From Clostridia bacterium (GTDB taxonomy: Bacteria; Bacillota; Clostridia; Acetivibrionales; DSM-2933): a DNA stretch of 64,000 bases. The translations under genes and the position numbers were made by a program. The stretch is from the NCBI GenBank assembly GCA_026416815.1, contig JAOAEJ010000001.1:33528-97527 (forward strand), read 5' to 3'. Under the pieces are notes generated by a model that was not told the DNA's origin, did no database searches, and saw nothing but the letters and a program-made list of their open reading frames with translations. This document shows positions 7,527 through 16,103 of this stretch, one piece after another (positions within the stretch are counted from its first letter, which is position 1; each line of letters opens with the position of its first letter).

Positions 7527-8120
7527 ATGATAGAGTTGATTTTAGTGCGGCATGGGGAGACGGATAGTAATAAGCGGGGGACTTATTTGGGGTGGACAGA
7601 TATCGAACTTAATGAAGAGGGGATAAGGCAGGCTTATTGTGCTAAGGGGAAGCTTGAGGGTGTAAGGGTTGATGGGGTTTTTGCTAGTCCTTTAAGGAGG
7701 GCTGCTAGGACTGCTGAGATTATTAATGAGAATTTTAATGTGGATATATGTTATATGGATGAGCTTAAGGAGCGTAATTTTGGGATATGGGATGACCTTA
7801 CCTACAAAGAAATTTGTGAAAGATATCCAAAAGAGCATGGCTTGTGGGTGAATGATTGGGTGAATTATAGGCTTGAAGGTGGAGAGAGTGCTGTTGAGGC
7901 ATATAAGAGGGTTACAGGGTTTATTGATAGGATTATTAACGATAATGAGTCTGGGGTTTATTTGGTGGTTACACATCTTGGGTGTATAAGAAATATACTG
8001 GCTCATTTACTTGGGCTTGGGATACAAGGGGTATGGCATTTCAGGCTCAATAACTGCGGTATTACAAAGGTTGAGATCAATGCTGAGAAGTATGCTTTTT
8101 TAACCATGCTTAACGGGTAA
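7527..8120 (+). CDS. cobC: histidine phosphatase family protein, probable alpha-ribazole phosphatase
   Basis: A 197-residue phosphoglycerate-mutase-like histidine phosphatase. The catalytic motif LVRHGETDSN is at the N-terminus, the ASPLRRAARTAE segment follows, the acidic ERNFGIWDDLTY is in the middle, and the second catalytic His is in VVTHLGCIRNIL. This pattern fits CobC, which removes the 5'-phosphate of alpha-ribazole phosphate or adenosylcobalamin phosphate. The position after cobU-cobS supports this over glycolytic mutase. The start at 7527 is chosen because GAGGAGAG lies 8-9 nt upstream; an earlier TTG at 7509 has no such site. Substrate is inferred from context. Confidence 0.8.
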   Translation: MIELILVRHGETDSNKRGTYLGWTDIELNEEGIRQAYCAKGKLEGVRVDGVFASPLRRAARTAEIINENFNVDICYMDELKERNFGIWDDLTYKEICERYPKEHGLWVNDWVNYRLEGGESAVEAYKRVTGFIDRIINDNESGVYLVVTHLGCIRNILAHLLGLGIQGVWHFRLNNCGITKVEINAEKYAFLTMLNG

Positions 8121-8240
8121 GAATTATATCGATATTAGAATTTCTCTTTATTAATGCTTATATTTTGTTTATCAAAATAGCATATTAGAAGTGGAAGAAT
8201 ATTTATGGTGACAACTTTAAGTAAAAAATAAAATAGTGTA

Positions 8241-8310
8241 TTGACAACTGTAGCGTCCATTATTAAAATATCCTAAATAAATCGGTACAATTTATAGGCG
8301 TATCGATACA
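8241..8310 (+). promoter_or_regulatory. sigma-A promoter followed by direct repeats (putative operator)
   Basis: TTGACA (8241-8246), 17 nt and TAAAAT (8264-8269) form a clear promoter. Just after the predicted start lie two direct repeats, ATCGGTACA (8281-8289) and ATCGATACA (8302-8310), 21 nt apart or two helix turns. MocR/PdxR-type regulators of vitamin B6 genes are known to bind direct repeats, so this could be such a site; no regulator gene is next to it. Confidence 0.5.
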
Positions 8311-8336
8311 GTTGGAGTATTATAGGGGGTATAAAG

Positions 8337-8876
8337 ATGGAACAAAGAGTTACAGCAACATCACAAGTAAGCAATAAAACGAAGGACGTAGTTATTTCTG
8401 GGCTGCTGATTGCACTGGTATTTGTAGCAACATATTTTATCAAGTTTCAGCTTCCTTTTTCACTTAAGGGTGGACTAGTGCATACCGGCAACGTAGCTTT
8501 ATTTGTGGCTGCTATAGTTTTTGGAAAGAAGAAGGGAGCTATCGCCGGAGCATTCGGGATGGGATTGTTTGATGTAGTATCGGGATGGATGTCCTGGGCG
8601 CCATTCACTTTTGTAATTAGAGGTGTAATGGGATATATGATAGGAAGTATAGCTCATGCGAGAGGTAGAAACGGAAACAATATTGTTTGGAATTTGGTGG
8701 CTATTGCTATAAGCAGTGTTTGGATGATGTTTGGGTATTATATGACTGAGGTTATTCTATACGGAAACTGGGTTGCACCGTTGACGTCCATACCGGGCAA
8801 TATAACTCAAATTGTGATAGGAATAATAGCTGGTGTTCCATTAGCATTTGCATTAAAGAAGGCTTTGAGAATATAA
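8337..8876 (+). CDS. ECF transporter S component, probably for a B6 vitamer or similar vitamin
   Basis: A 179-residue membrane protein with about six hydrophobic segments. It begins with KDVVISGLLIALVFVATYF and contains LVHTGNVALFVAAIVFGKKKG, the pattern of ECF-type substrate-capture subunits (ECF_trnsprt/HmpT-like). Such S components capture a vitamin and use a shared EcfAAT module, which is not encoded next to it. The next gene, 44 nt downstream, encodes a class V aminotransferase resembling pyridoxamine-pyruvate transaminase, which points to pyridoxamine or pyridoxine as substrate (PdxU-like). Other options are hydroxymethylpyrimidine or niacin. It has its own promoter and possible operator. 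The family is firm; the substrate is inferred. Confidence 0.8.
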   Translation: MEQRVTATSQVSNKTKDVVISGLLIALVFVATYFIKFQLPFSLKGGLVHTGNVALFVAAIVFGKKKGAIAGAFGMGLFDVVSGWMSWAPFTFVIRGVMGYMIGSIAHARGRNGNNIVWNLVAIAISSVWMMFGYYMTEVILYGNWVAPLTSIPGNITQIVIGIIAGVPLAFALKKALRI

Positions 8877-8920
8877 GGTAATTATAGTGCTGCTGAAAGC
8901 ACAGGTATAGAGGAGATGGC

Positions 8921-10063
8921 TTGAGAATGAAGATTCCCATGATTATGACGCCGGGACCTACATATATACATGAAGATGTGAGAAGGGCTCTTTCAAAGGA
9001 GATAATCAATCCCGATTTGGATTTGAACTTTTATGAATTCTATAAGGAAACATGTGAGAGGTTTCAACAGCTTCTCAATACTAAAAATGATGTACTTATA
9101 TTGAGTGGAGAAGGAATTCTGGGGTTGGAGGCTGCTTGTGCTTCTTTGATTGAGCCCGGGGACAGGGTACTGTGTATTGATAACGGGATTTTTGGGAATG
9201 GCTTCGGTGACTTTGCAAAGATGTACGGTGGAGAAGTGGTATACTTCAAGTCGGATTATCGTAAAGCTGTCAATGTTGAGGAATTAAAGGAATTTCTAAA
9301 GAACGATCATAATTTTAAACTGGCTACGCTTGTGCATTGTGAAACTCCCTCAGGTATAACAAATCCTGTTGCTGAGATTTGCCCGTTATTAAAGGATTAC
9401 GAGATAATTTCGGTAGTGGATTCTGTTTCAGCAATCGGAGGGGAAGAACTGAAAACTGATGACTGGAAGATGGATATTGTGCTGGGTGGATCACAAAAAT
9501 GCCTATCCGCGCCGCCCGGCTTAACTTTTTTATCTGTTAGCCCCGATGCTTGGTCGAGGATTCTAAACAGGAAGGTGCCTATAGCTGGTTTTTACTGCAA
9601 TCTTTCCATATGGAAGACTTGGTACCAGGACAAGTGGTTCCCATATACCCAGCCTGTTAGCGATATTTATGCCTTGAGGGAAGCTGTGGATAGACTGCTT
9701 AACGATGGAAAATACGTGGAAAGGCATGGAATGGTTGCTGAGGCGGTAAGGAAGAGCTTGGTTGAGGCTGGATTGGAATTGTACTCCGTAGATGGGTTTT
9801 CTAATACCGTTACAACGGTAAATATACCTAAGGGTATATCTTTTAAAGAAATATTCGAGGGCATGCTTGAAGACCATAATATCATGATAGCAGGAGCATT
9901 TGCTTTCCTGAAAGATAAGGTTTTCAGAATAGGACATATGGGTGAAAACTGCTATGATGAAAAGCTCTATATCACTTTAAAAGCTCTGAATAGTGTCTTT
10001 AAAAAGTACAACATAAGTCTAAAAGGCGAGTTACATGAGTTGTTTGTTAAAAATATGAAATAA
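8921..10063 (+). CDS. class V aminotransferase, possibly pyridoxamine-pyruvate transaminase
   Basis: A 380-residue PLP enzyme of the serine-pyruvate/alanine-glyoxylate type. Visible are MTPGPTYIHEDVR near the N-terminus, the cofactor Asp in ISVVDSVSAIGGEE, and the Schiff-base Lys in GGSQKCLSAPPGLTFLSV. The KCLxAPPGLT block followed by SPDAW is closer, as I remember them, to pyridoxamine-pyruvate aminotransferase than to AGXT-type KALNAPPG. Together with the adjacent ECF vitamin S component this suggests B6 salvage or catabolism. TTG at 8921 (AGGAG 5 nt upstream) or ATG at 8927 could be the start. A terminator hairpin follows. The general class is certain, the substrate is not. Confidence 0.85.
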   Translation: MRMKIPMIMTPGPTYIHEDVRRALSKEIINPDLDLNFYEFYKETCERFQQLLNTKNDVLILSGEGILGLEAACASLIEPGDRVLCIDNGIFGNGFGDFAKMYGGEVVYFKSDYRKAVNVEELKEFLKNDHNFKLATLVHCETPSGITNPVAEICPLLKDYEIISVVDSVSAIGGEELKTDDWKMDIVLGGSQKCLSAPPGLTFLSVSPDAWSRILNRKVPIAGFYCNLSIWKTWYQDKWFPYTQPVSDIYALREAVDRLLNDGKYVERHGMVAEAVRKSLVEAGLELYSVDGFSNTVTTVNIPKGISFKEIFEGMLEDHNIMIAGAFAFLKDKVFRIGHMGENCYDEKLYITLKALNSVFKKYNISLKGELHELFVKNMK

Positions 10064-10078
10064 GCCTATAACATTAAG

Positions 10079-10116
10079 AGCAGATTCCGTATAATTTTAG
10101 AGGAATCTGCTTTTTA
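10079..10116 (+). terminator. intrinsic terminator
   Basis: The 10-bp stem AGCAGATTCC (10079-10088) pairs with 10102-10111 and is followed by TTTTT. It ends the ECF/aminotransferase unit. Confidence 0.85.
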
Positions 10117-10156
10117 CTATTTATAGTTCAAATACTACTAAAGGAGATGATTATTT

Positions 10157-10891
10157 ATGAAGCTTACTATATTAGGCAACAATGGGCCATTTCCGGGGGC
10201 AGGGGGTGCATGTTCCGGATATCTGATAACTGAGGGAGATACCAGGCTGCTTATAGACTGCGGCAGTGGTGTCGTTAGCAATGTACAGAGATTTACTAGG
10301 CTTGAGGAGTTAAATGCTATAGTTCTTACTCATTTGCACAGTGACCATATATCGGATATGTCGGTTTTAAAGTATGCAATAAAAGTTAAACAAAGCAAGG
10401 GGAAGGATGTAAAGGCTATTGATGTATTTGCTCCCGATGAGCCCTCAGAGGAATATAACAGGCTCAATCTGGAGGGAATATTTAATTTAAAGACAATAAC
10501 AGAAAAGACAGTATTAAATTACGGTGCTTTACAACTGAGCTTTTGCGAGATGAAGCATCCGGTGAAAAGCTTGGCTATTATGGTAGAAAGCGGGGGAAAG
10601 CGCATGGTGTTTTCTGGGGATACAGCATGGAATGAAAATATTATCCGCTTTGCAAAAGACTGCGATTTATTAATGCTTGACGCCAACTTGCTGGATAACG
10701 AGAAAAAAGACGATAATGTTTCCCATCTTACAGCTAGGGAATGTGGTGTCGTGGCGCGGGAGGCAGGGGTTAAGAAGCTGCTGCTGACCCACCTGTGGCC
10801 GGAGTATGATGTGAGTGATGTACTTAATGAAGCAAAAAAGGAGTTTGAAAATACTTATGCAGCAGAGTTGCTCCAAAGTTATGACATATGA
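10157..10891 (+). CDS. metallo-beta-lactamase-fold hydrolase (RNase Z-like subgroup)
   Basis: A 244-residue MBL-fold protein. The metal-binding motif is LTHLHSDHISD, with further ligands at KHPVKS, SGDTAWNENI and the late LLTHLWPEYD. The N-terminal GNNGPFPGAGGACSGYLI and the RLLIDCGSG strand are typical of the small RNase Z/ElaC-like and phosphodiesterase-like group. The length is shorter than tRNase Z (about 300), and I do not see its flexible arm, so tRNA processing is not claimed. It probably cleaves a phosphodiester or similar bond in the cytoplasm. AAGGAGATGA precedes the ATG. It is a single gene bounded by terminators on both sides. Confidence 0.85.
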   Translation: MKLTILGNNGPFPGAGGACSGYLITEGDTRLLIDCGSGVVSNVQRFTRLEELNAIVLTHLHSDHISDMSVLKYAIKVKQSKGKDVKAIDVFAPDEPSEEYNRLNLEGIFNLKTITEKTVLNYGALQLSFCEMKHPVKSLAIMVESGGKRMVFSGDTAWNENIIRFAKDCDLLMLDANLLDNEKKDDNVSHLTARECGVVAREAGVKKLLLTHLWPEYDVSDVLNEAKKEFENTYAAELLQSYDI

Positions 10892-10902
10892 GAACCAAAA
10901 AT

Positions 10903-10938
10903 AAAAGAGCTTGAGGACTGTGGCCTTCAAGCTCTTAC
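10903..10938. terminator. bidirectional terminator between convergent genes
   Basis: AAGAGCTTGA (10905-10914) pairs with TCAAGCTCTT (10927-10936), with A-rich sequence before and T-rich sequence after. It serves the hydrolase gene (+) and the chemoreceptor gene (-). Confidence 0.75.
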
Positions 10939-10952
10939 TATTTAACAATCAG

Positions 10953-12209
10953 TTATCTTAATTTGTACTTCTTAAGCTTCTTGTCAAGCTCTTGTACAAG
11001 AAGGTCGAGATCTTGCGAAGCTATCTTCATATCTTCGATAGCTCTAAGCTGGTGTTCTGTAGTAGCTGCAACTTCTTCACTGGAAGCAGCAGTTTCTTCA
11101 GAAACAGAAGAAATATTTTCAATTGCCGTAATAACTTCATTTTTGTCTTCCTGCATTTTGCTGACAGATTCGTTAACTTGGTTGATTTTCTGAATTATTG
11201 AGTTTATGGCATTTGCTATATCGTTAAAGGCACTGTCTGTTTTATTAACAGCGATATTTTGATCCTGTGAAACCTTCTTCATTACTTCCATTGATTTAAT
11301 AGCCAGCTGGGACTCTTCCTGAATGCTTTGCATGAGGTTGTTGATTTCCTCTGTAGACTGTCTGCTCTGGTCTGCAAGCTTTCTAACCTCGTCGGCAACA
11401 ACTGCAAAACCTTTTCCTGCTTCACCTGCTCTTGCTGCCTCAATTGCTGCATTTAAAGCCAACAGGTTTGTCTGCTCTGCAATTGTCTCAATGGATTCAA
11501 CGAACAACCCGATGTCTTTTGTTGTATTTGTAAGCTTTTCAACAACAGAGAAGATTTTTTCGGACATATCGTAGTTTTCTTTTGATTTTTCACGCAGTAC
11601 ACTTACCGATTCAACACCTATTGTGTTTAGGCCGCTTATCTTTGTAGTTTCTTCGGTTATCCTGTTGTAGCTTTCATATACAAAGTTGATTTGTTCTGAA
11701 AGCTTTTCTACCATCTGCACACCCATCTGTGCTTCTTCAGCCTGGGAGGATGCACCTTTAGCTATTTCATCAACGGTTTTGGATATTTCCTCAATTGATT
11801 TTGAAGCGTTTTCAGCAGTTGCGCTAACTTTTCTTGAGGACTGAATTATGGATAGTGAAAGCGTAAAAAAGCTGTCTATAAGCGAGCGTATATCGCTCAG
11901 AACTGCATTGATTGTTGGGGCAACTCCCCCTAGAACATCATAGTTTTTAGACTCGATAAGCTTGGAAAAGTCACCACTCTTTATTACGTCCATTTCATCC
12001 GAGAAGCGCTTTGCAAGCTTTTTCATTGAACGGTTAATAGCGAAGAATATAACAAAAACCGATATAACGTTGGACAGGATGAAGAAAATAATTGATTCCC
12101 ATGCACCTGTCATTAAAGTTACAATAGTACCAAAAATTACGCCAACCGAAACTGCAATTATTAATGGAATTCTTGCGATACTAGCTCGTCCTTTTGAGTC
12201 TTCCTTCAT
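10953..12209 (-). CDS. methyl-accepting chemotaxis protein without an extracellular sensor domain
   Basis: A 418-residue chemoreceptor. Two closely spaced membrane helices occupy about residues 12-55, leaving almost nothing outside the cell. They are followed by a HAMP-like segment and a long coiled-coil signalling domain with the conserved hairpin tip [19 protein letters not shown]. The C-terminal helix carries the [15 protein letters not shown] adaptation region. Receptors with only a membrane hairpin often sense membrane or internal cues, or act in receptor arrays with others; the signal is unknown. AAGGGGGTAAGC precedes the ATG. It lies alone, convergent with the hydrolase gene. A TTTACA-N17-TAATCA-like element on the minus strand upstream may be its promoter. 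Confidence 0.95.
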   Translation of the reverse strand: MKEDSKGRASIARIPLIIAVSVGVIFGTIVTLMTGAWESIIFFILSNVISVFVIFFAINRSMKKLAKRFSDEMDVIKSGDFSKLIESKNYDVLGGVAPTINAVLSDIRSLIDSFFTLSLSIIQSSRKVSATAENASKSIEEISKTVDEIAKGASSQAEEAQMGVQMVEKLSEQINFVYESYNRITEETTKISGLNTIGVESVSVLREKSKENYDMSEKIFSVVEKLTNTTKDIGLFVESIETIAEQTNLLALNAAIEAARAGEAGKGFAVVADEVRKLADQSRQSTEEINNLMQSIQEESQLAIKSMEVMKKVSQDQNIAVNKTDSAFNDIANAINSIIQKINQVNESVSKMQEDKNEVITAIENISSVSEETAASSEEVAATTEHQLRAIEDMKIASQDLDLLVQELDKKLKKYKLR

Positions 12210-12420
12210 AAAGCTTACCCCCTTGGTTAAAGTCTTTAGTTGATTATGTAGACAAAAACAGACTGTAAAGACTTGAATTTTGAGTATTATGTCTATTTTT
12301 GCAATTTATATCTTCTATATTTGTGACAAAAAATCCTTCTTTTTATATAAATATTTTATGAAATATGTAAAAAGCACAATGTTTTACATGTTATTATTTG
12401 GAATTGAAGGTGGTTTAATA

Positions 12421-12449
12421 TTGACACCCATTGTATAACTGTATACAAT
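12421..12449 (+). promoter_or_regulatory. promoter with embedded GntR/FCD-type operator for the citrate-branch genes
   Basis: TTGACA (12421-12426), a 17-nt spacer and TACAAT (12444-12449). The inverted repeat ATTGTATA-N4-TATACAAT occupies 12430-12449, covering the spacer and the -10 element. This shape (TTGTATAC-like half sites) is typical of FadR/FCD GntR regulators, and such a regulator is encoded at the end of the gene cluster. Binding here should block transcription. The rest of the 12210-12615 gap is AT-rich leader sequence without a visible gene. Confidence 0.7.
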
Positions 12450-12615
12450 TATACATATATACATATAAGAAATGAAATTTAGTATCACTACTTAATATAG
12501 GTTAATACTGCGTTATTAAGTATGCTTAGATTTAACCGACAACTATGCGGGTATATTTTTTAGATGATATTTGAAGGTATACAGCAGTATTAAGATAAAA
12601 AGGGGGGTTGAAAAA

Positions 12616-13995
12616 ATGATAGAGTTTAATAAGAGAACAAATACACTGGAACAAACACAATACAAGTATGCTCTTCAGGATATTAGCGAACCCAATCTGT
12701 ACAGGGAAGTGTTCAACTATGGCGAAATACCCAAGTGTGCCTTCAACCATAGGAGAGTGCCGATGTATCCTGCTGATGAGATATGGATTACCGATACTAC
12801 CTTTAGAGACGGCCAGCAGTCCAGAGCACCATATACAGTGGAACAGATACTGACACTTTTCGATTATTTACATAAGCTTGGAGGACCTAAAGGTATAATA
12901 AGGCAATGCGAGTTCTTCCTTTACAGCGAGAGAGATAAGGAAGCAGTCTACAAATGTCAGGAGAGAGGCTATACATATCCTGAGGTTACAAGCTGGATCA
13001 GGGCTACAAAGAATGATTTTAAGCTTGCAAAAGATATGGGTATGAAAGAAAGTGGTATTTTGGTAAGCTGCTCCGACTATCATATATTTAAGAAACTCAA
13101 CATGACAAGAAGGCAAGCCCTTGATCATTATATGAGTATTATTAAAAGTGCTATAGAGGTTGGTATAAGACCACGTTGCCACTTTGAGGATATAACCAGG
13201 GCAGATTTCTATGGCTTTGTAGTGCCCTTTGCTTTAGAATTGAAGAAACTCATGGAGGAAAGCGGAATACCCATTAAGATTCGTGCGTGTGACACATTGG
13301 GTTATGGCGTAGCTTATCCCGGTGCGGCACTGCCTAGAAGTGTTCCGGGAATAATCTATGGATTGAGACATCATGCAGGATTTCCAAGTGAATTAATAGA
13401 ATGGCACGGGCACAATGACTTCTATAAAGCTGTATCAAATTCTGCTACAGCATGGATGTACGGAGCTTCAAGTATTAACTGTTCGCTGCTTGGAATCGGC
13501 GAAAGGACAGGAAATACCCCATTAGAAGCCATGGTTATCGAATATGCTCAGCTTAGAGGTACTACAGACGGTATGGATACAACTGTAATAACCGAAATAG
13601 CGGAGTATTACGAAAAGGAAATCGGTTATAAGATACCGCCAAGAACTCCGTTTATCGGAAAACACTTCAATATAACCCAGGCGGGTATCCATGCCGACGG
13701 ATTGCTTAAAGATGAAGAAATCTATAATATATTCGATACCGGCAAGCTTCTCAAAAGACCGGTAGGAGTTGCTATAAATCAGGGTTCGGGACTTGCGGGG
13801 TTAGCTCACTGGATAAACAGCTACTTTGGTTTGGAAGGAAATGCAAGGATTGATAAAAAGGATGAAAGAGTAGTAAGAATAAAAGCTTGGATTGATGCCC
13901 AGTATGAGGCTGGAAGGGTGACAGCCATTGGCGATGACGAGCTTGTGGATCTAGTTAAAGAAATGGCGCCTGAAATTTTAGACTCGGTGCTGTAA
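12616..13995 (+). CDS. Re-citrate synthase
   Basis: A 459-residue HMGL-like (DRE-TIM) enzyme of the Re-citrate synthase type known from Clostridium kluyveri. It condenses acetyl-CoA and oxaloacetate with opposite stereochemistry to the common citrate synthase. Seen are the DRE-TIM motif TDTTFRDGQQSR, the metal-ligand HxH in EWHGHNDFYKA, and GIGERTGNTPLEAMVIEYAQLRG. It lacks the regulatory LeuA domain of isopropylmalate synthases. The aconitase and isocitrate dehydrogenase genes follow directly, supporting citrate rather than homocitrate or isopropylmalate formation. GGGGGG precedes the ATG at 12616; the upstream in-frame ATG at 12571 lacks a site. The family has been confused with homocitrate synthase, but context makes Re-citrate synthase likely. 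Confidence 0.9.
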   Translation: MIEFNKRTNTLEQTQYKYALQDISEPNLYREVFNYGEIPKCAFNHRRVPMYPADEIWITDTTFRDGQQSRAPYTVEQILTLFDYLHKLGGPKGIIRQCEFFLYSERDKEAVYKCQERGYTYPEVTSWIRATKNDFKLAKDMGMKESGILVSCSDYHIFKKLNMTRRQALDHYMSIIKSAIEVGIRPRCHFEDITRADFYGFVVPFALELKKLMEESGIPIKIRACDTLGYGVAYPGAALPRSVPGIIYGLRHHAGFPSELIEWHGHNDFYKAVSNSATAWMYGASSINCSLLGIGERTGNTPLEAMVIEYAQLRGTTDGMDTTVITEIAEYYEKEIGYKIPPRTPFIGKHFNITQAGIHADGLLKDEEIYNIFDTGKLLKRPVGVAINQGSGLAGLAHWINSYFGLEGNARIDKKDERVVRIKAWIDAQYEAGRVTAIGDDELVDLVKEMAPEILDSVL

Positions 13996-14070
13996 TTTCT
14001 ATAAAATCAAATTTCCTGAATTGATAATAAGAGGATACAATAATTAAAATTTTAGAAGGGGGACATAATA

Positions 14071-15999
14071 GTGGGATTAAATTTGGCACAAAAAATAATT
14101 AAAGAGCATTTAGTAAGCGGTGAAATGGTAGCGGGCAAGGAAATATCCATAAGGATTGACCAGACTCTGACACAGGACTCTACAGGTACTATGGCATACC
14201 TCCAGTTTGAAGCTATAGGTATTCCAAGGGTAAAAACTAAAAAATCAGTTGCGTATATAGATCATAATACTCTTCAAGCAGGTTTTGAGAATGCCGATGA
14301 CCATAAATACATACAAACTGTGGCATCAAAGCATGGAGTTTATTTCTCAAAACCCGGAAACGGTATCTGCCATCAGGTGCAGCTTGAAAGGTTCGGAGTA
14401 CCGGGTATGACCCTTCTAGGCTCCGACAGCCATACCCCTACCGGAGGCGGTATAGGAATGCTTGCAATCGGTGCAGGTGGATTGGATGTTGCTGTTGCTA
14501 TGGGCGGTGGTCCATACTATCTGATGATGCCAAAGGTATGTAAGGTTGTTCTGAATGGAAAACTCAAACCTTGGGTTTCAGCTAAGGATATAATACTGGA
14601 AGTTCTGAGGGTATTAACTGTTAAGGGTGGAGTAGGAAAGGTTATAGAATACGCAGGAGAAGGTATCAAGAGTCTTACTGTTCCGGAAAGGGCTACAATC
14701 ACAAACATGGGAGCGGAGCTCGGAGCCACTACCTCAGTTTTCCCAAGCGATGAGGTTACAAAAGAATTCCTTAAGGCTCAGGGAAGGGAACAGGATTGGG
14801 TTGAGTTGCAACCCGACACCGATGCTGAATATGATGAAGTTGTAGAAATTGACTTAGACAAACTTGAGCCGATGGCTGCTAAGCCTCACAGCCCTGATAA
14901 TGTAGCCAAGATAAGTGAAATAGGCAAAATCAAGGTTGATCAGGTGGCGATAGGAAGCTGTACAAATTCTTCGTTCATGGATATGATGAAGGTTGCTAAA
15001 GTATTAAAGGGCAAAACAGTACATCCTGATGTAAGTCTTGTAATTGCTCCTGGGTCAAAACAGGTTCTTACAATGCTTGCAGAGAATGGGGCGCTAGCAG
15101 ATATGGTTTCTGCAGGGGCTAGAATACTTGAGTCTGCTTGCGGACCTTGCATAGGTATGGGACAGGCGCCTGCCTCCGATGCAGTTTCCCTAAGAACATT
15201 CAACAGGAACTTTGAGGGAAGAAGCGGTACTGCTTCTGCTAAGGTTTACCTGGTAAGCCCTGAGGTTGCTGCTGCCAGTGCATTGGCAGGTGTTTTAATT
15301 GATCCTAGAGAGCTTGGTGAGGCTCCTGATGTAAGTATGCCAAGTGAATTTGTTATAAATGATAACCTTGTTGTAGCTCCTGCTGCTGAATGTGCAGATG
15401 TTGAAGTGGTAAGAGGACCGAACATCAAGCCTTTCCCTGTAAACAAAGAGCTGACTGAAAAGGTTGAGGGTAAAGTATTAATAAAGGTTGGGGATAATAT
15501 CACAACCGACCACATTATGCCTTCAAATGCAAAATTACTGCCATATCGCTCCAATGTTCCGTATTTGGCAGAATTCTGCTTGACTCCTTGCGATCCTGAG
15601 TTCCCTAAGAGGGCAAAGGAAAACGGAGGAGGCTTCATAATAGGAGGCTCCAACTACGGACAGGGTTCAAGCCGTGAGCATGCTGCGCTTGCACCGCTCC
15701 AGCTTGGTGTTAAAGCTGTTATTACCAAATCCTTTGCAAGGATTCATATGGCAAACCTGATTAACTCGGGTATAATTCCTATGACTTTTGCAAACGAAGC
15801 TGATTATGATGAAGTAGAGAACGGCGATGAGCTTGTGCTTGAAAACGCTATAGAACAGATTAAAGGTGCAAGTGAGCTTGTACTCAAGAACAAGACAAAG
15901 AACAAGGATATAAAAGTTAAGGTTGCATTGTCCGATAGACAGGTTGAAATGATACTTGCCGGAGGATTGCTGAACTATACAAGGAAGCAAAACGGCTAA
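14071..15999 (+). CDS. aconitate hydratase
   Basis: A 642-residue [4Fe-4S] aconitase, converting citrate to isocitrate. The early active-site loop is GSDSHTPTGGGIG. The three cluster cysteines are visible in GSCTNSS and ACGPCIGMG. The swivel domain carries DNITTDHIMPSN and GGSNYGQGSSREHAALAP with the catalytic Ser. The length is typical for the compact aconitases of clostridia. GTG start, with AAGGGGG about 8 nt upstream. It is 75 nt downstream of Re-citrate synthase and co-directional with isocitrate dehydrogenase, so the three enzymes turn oxaloacetate and acetyl-CoA into 2-oxoglutarate for glutamate synthesis. Confidence 0.95.
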   Translation: MGLNLAQKIIKEHLVSGEMVAGKEISIRIDQTLTQDSTGTMAYLQFEAIGIPRVKTKKSVAYIDHNTLQAGFENADDHKYIQTVASKHGVYFSKPGNGICHQVQLERFGVPGMTLLGSDSHTPTGGGIGMLAIGAGGLDVAVAMGGGPYYLMMPKVCKVVLNGKLKPWVSAKDIILEVLRVLTVKGGVGKVIEYAGEGIKSLTVPERATITNMGAELGATTSVFPSDEVTKEFLKAQGREQDWVELQPDTDAEYDEVVEIDLDKLEPMAAKPHSPDNVAKISEIGKIKVDQVAIGSCTNSSFMDMMKVAKVLKGKTVHPDVSLVIAPGSKQVLTMLAENGALADMVSAGARILESACGPCIGMGQAPASDAVSLRTFNRNFEGRSGTASAKVYLVSPEVAAASALAGVLIDPRELGEAPDVSMPSEFVINDNLVVAPAAECADVEVVRGPNIKPFPVNKELTEKVEGKVLIKVGDNITTDHIMPSNAKLLPYRSNVPYLAEFCLTPCDPEFPKRAKENGGGFIIGGSNYGQGSSREHAALAPLQLGVKAVITKSFARIHMANLINSGIIPMTFANEADYDEVENGDELVLENAIEQIKGASELVLKNKTKNKDIKVKVALSDRQVEMILAGGLLNYTRKQNG

Positions 16000-16027
16000 T
16001 AAGTAGGGATAACAAACTTTCAGTTTG

Positions 16028-16070
16028 CGGGCAGTTTTTCTTGAGGCATTAGCCTTAGAGAACTGCCCCA
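16028..16070 (+). other. hairpin between the aconitase and isocitrate dehydrogenase genes
   Basis: GGGCAGTT pairs with AACTGCCC across a loop of about 20 nt that contains a smaller stem. It is followed by A-rich, not T-rich, sequence, so it is unlikely to terminate transcription here. It may set mRNA stability or processing between the two genes. Confidence 0.45.
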
Positions 16071-16103
16071 AAAAAATTATAATAATGTACAGGGTGATAT
16101 ATA

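Noticed and set aside
12616..13995. Isopropylmalate or homocitrate synthase
   Set aside because: No LeuA regulatory domain, and the aconitase and isocitrate dehydrogenase genes follow directly, so Re-citrate synthase fits better.
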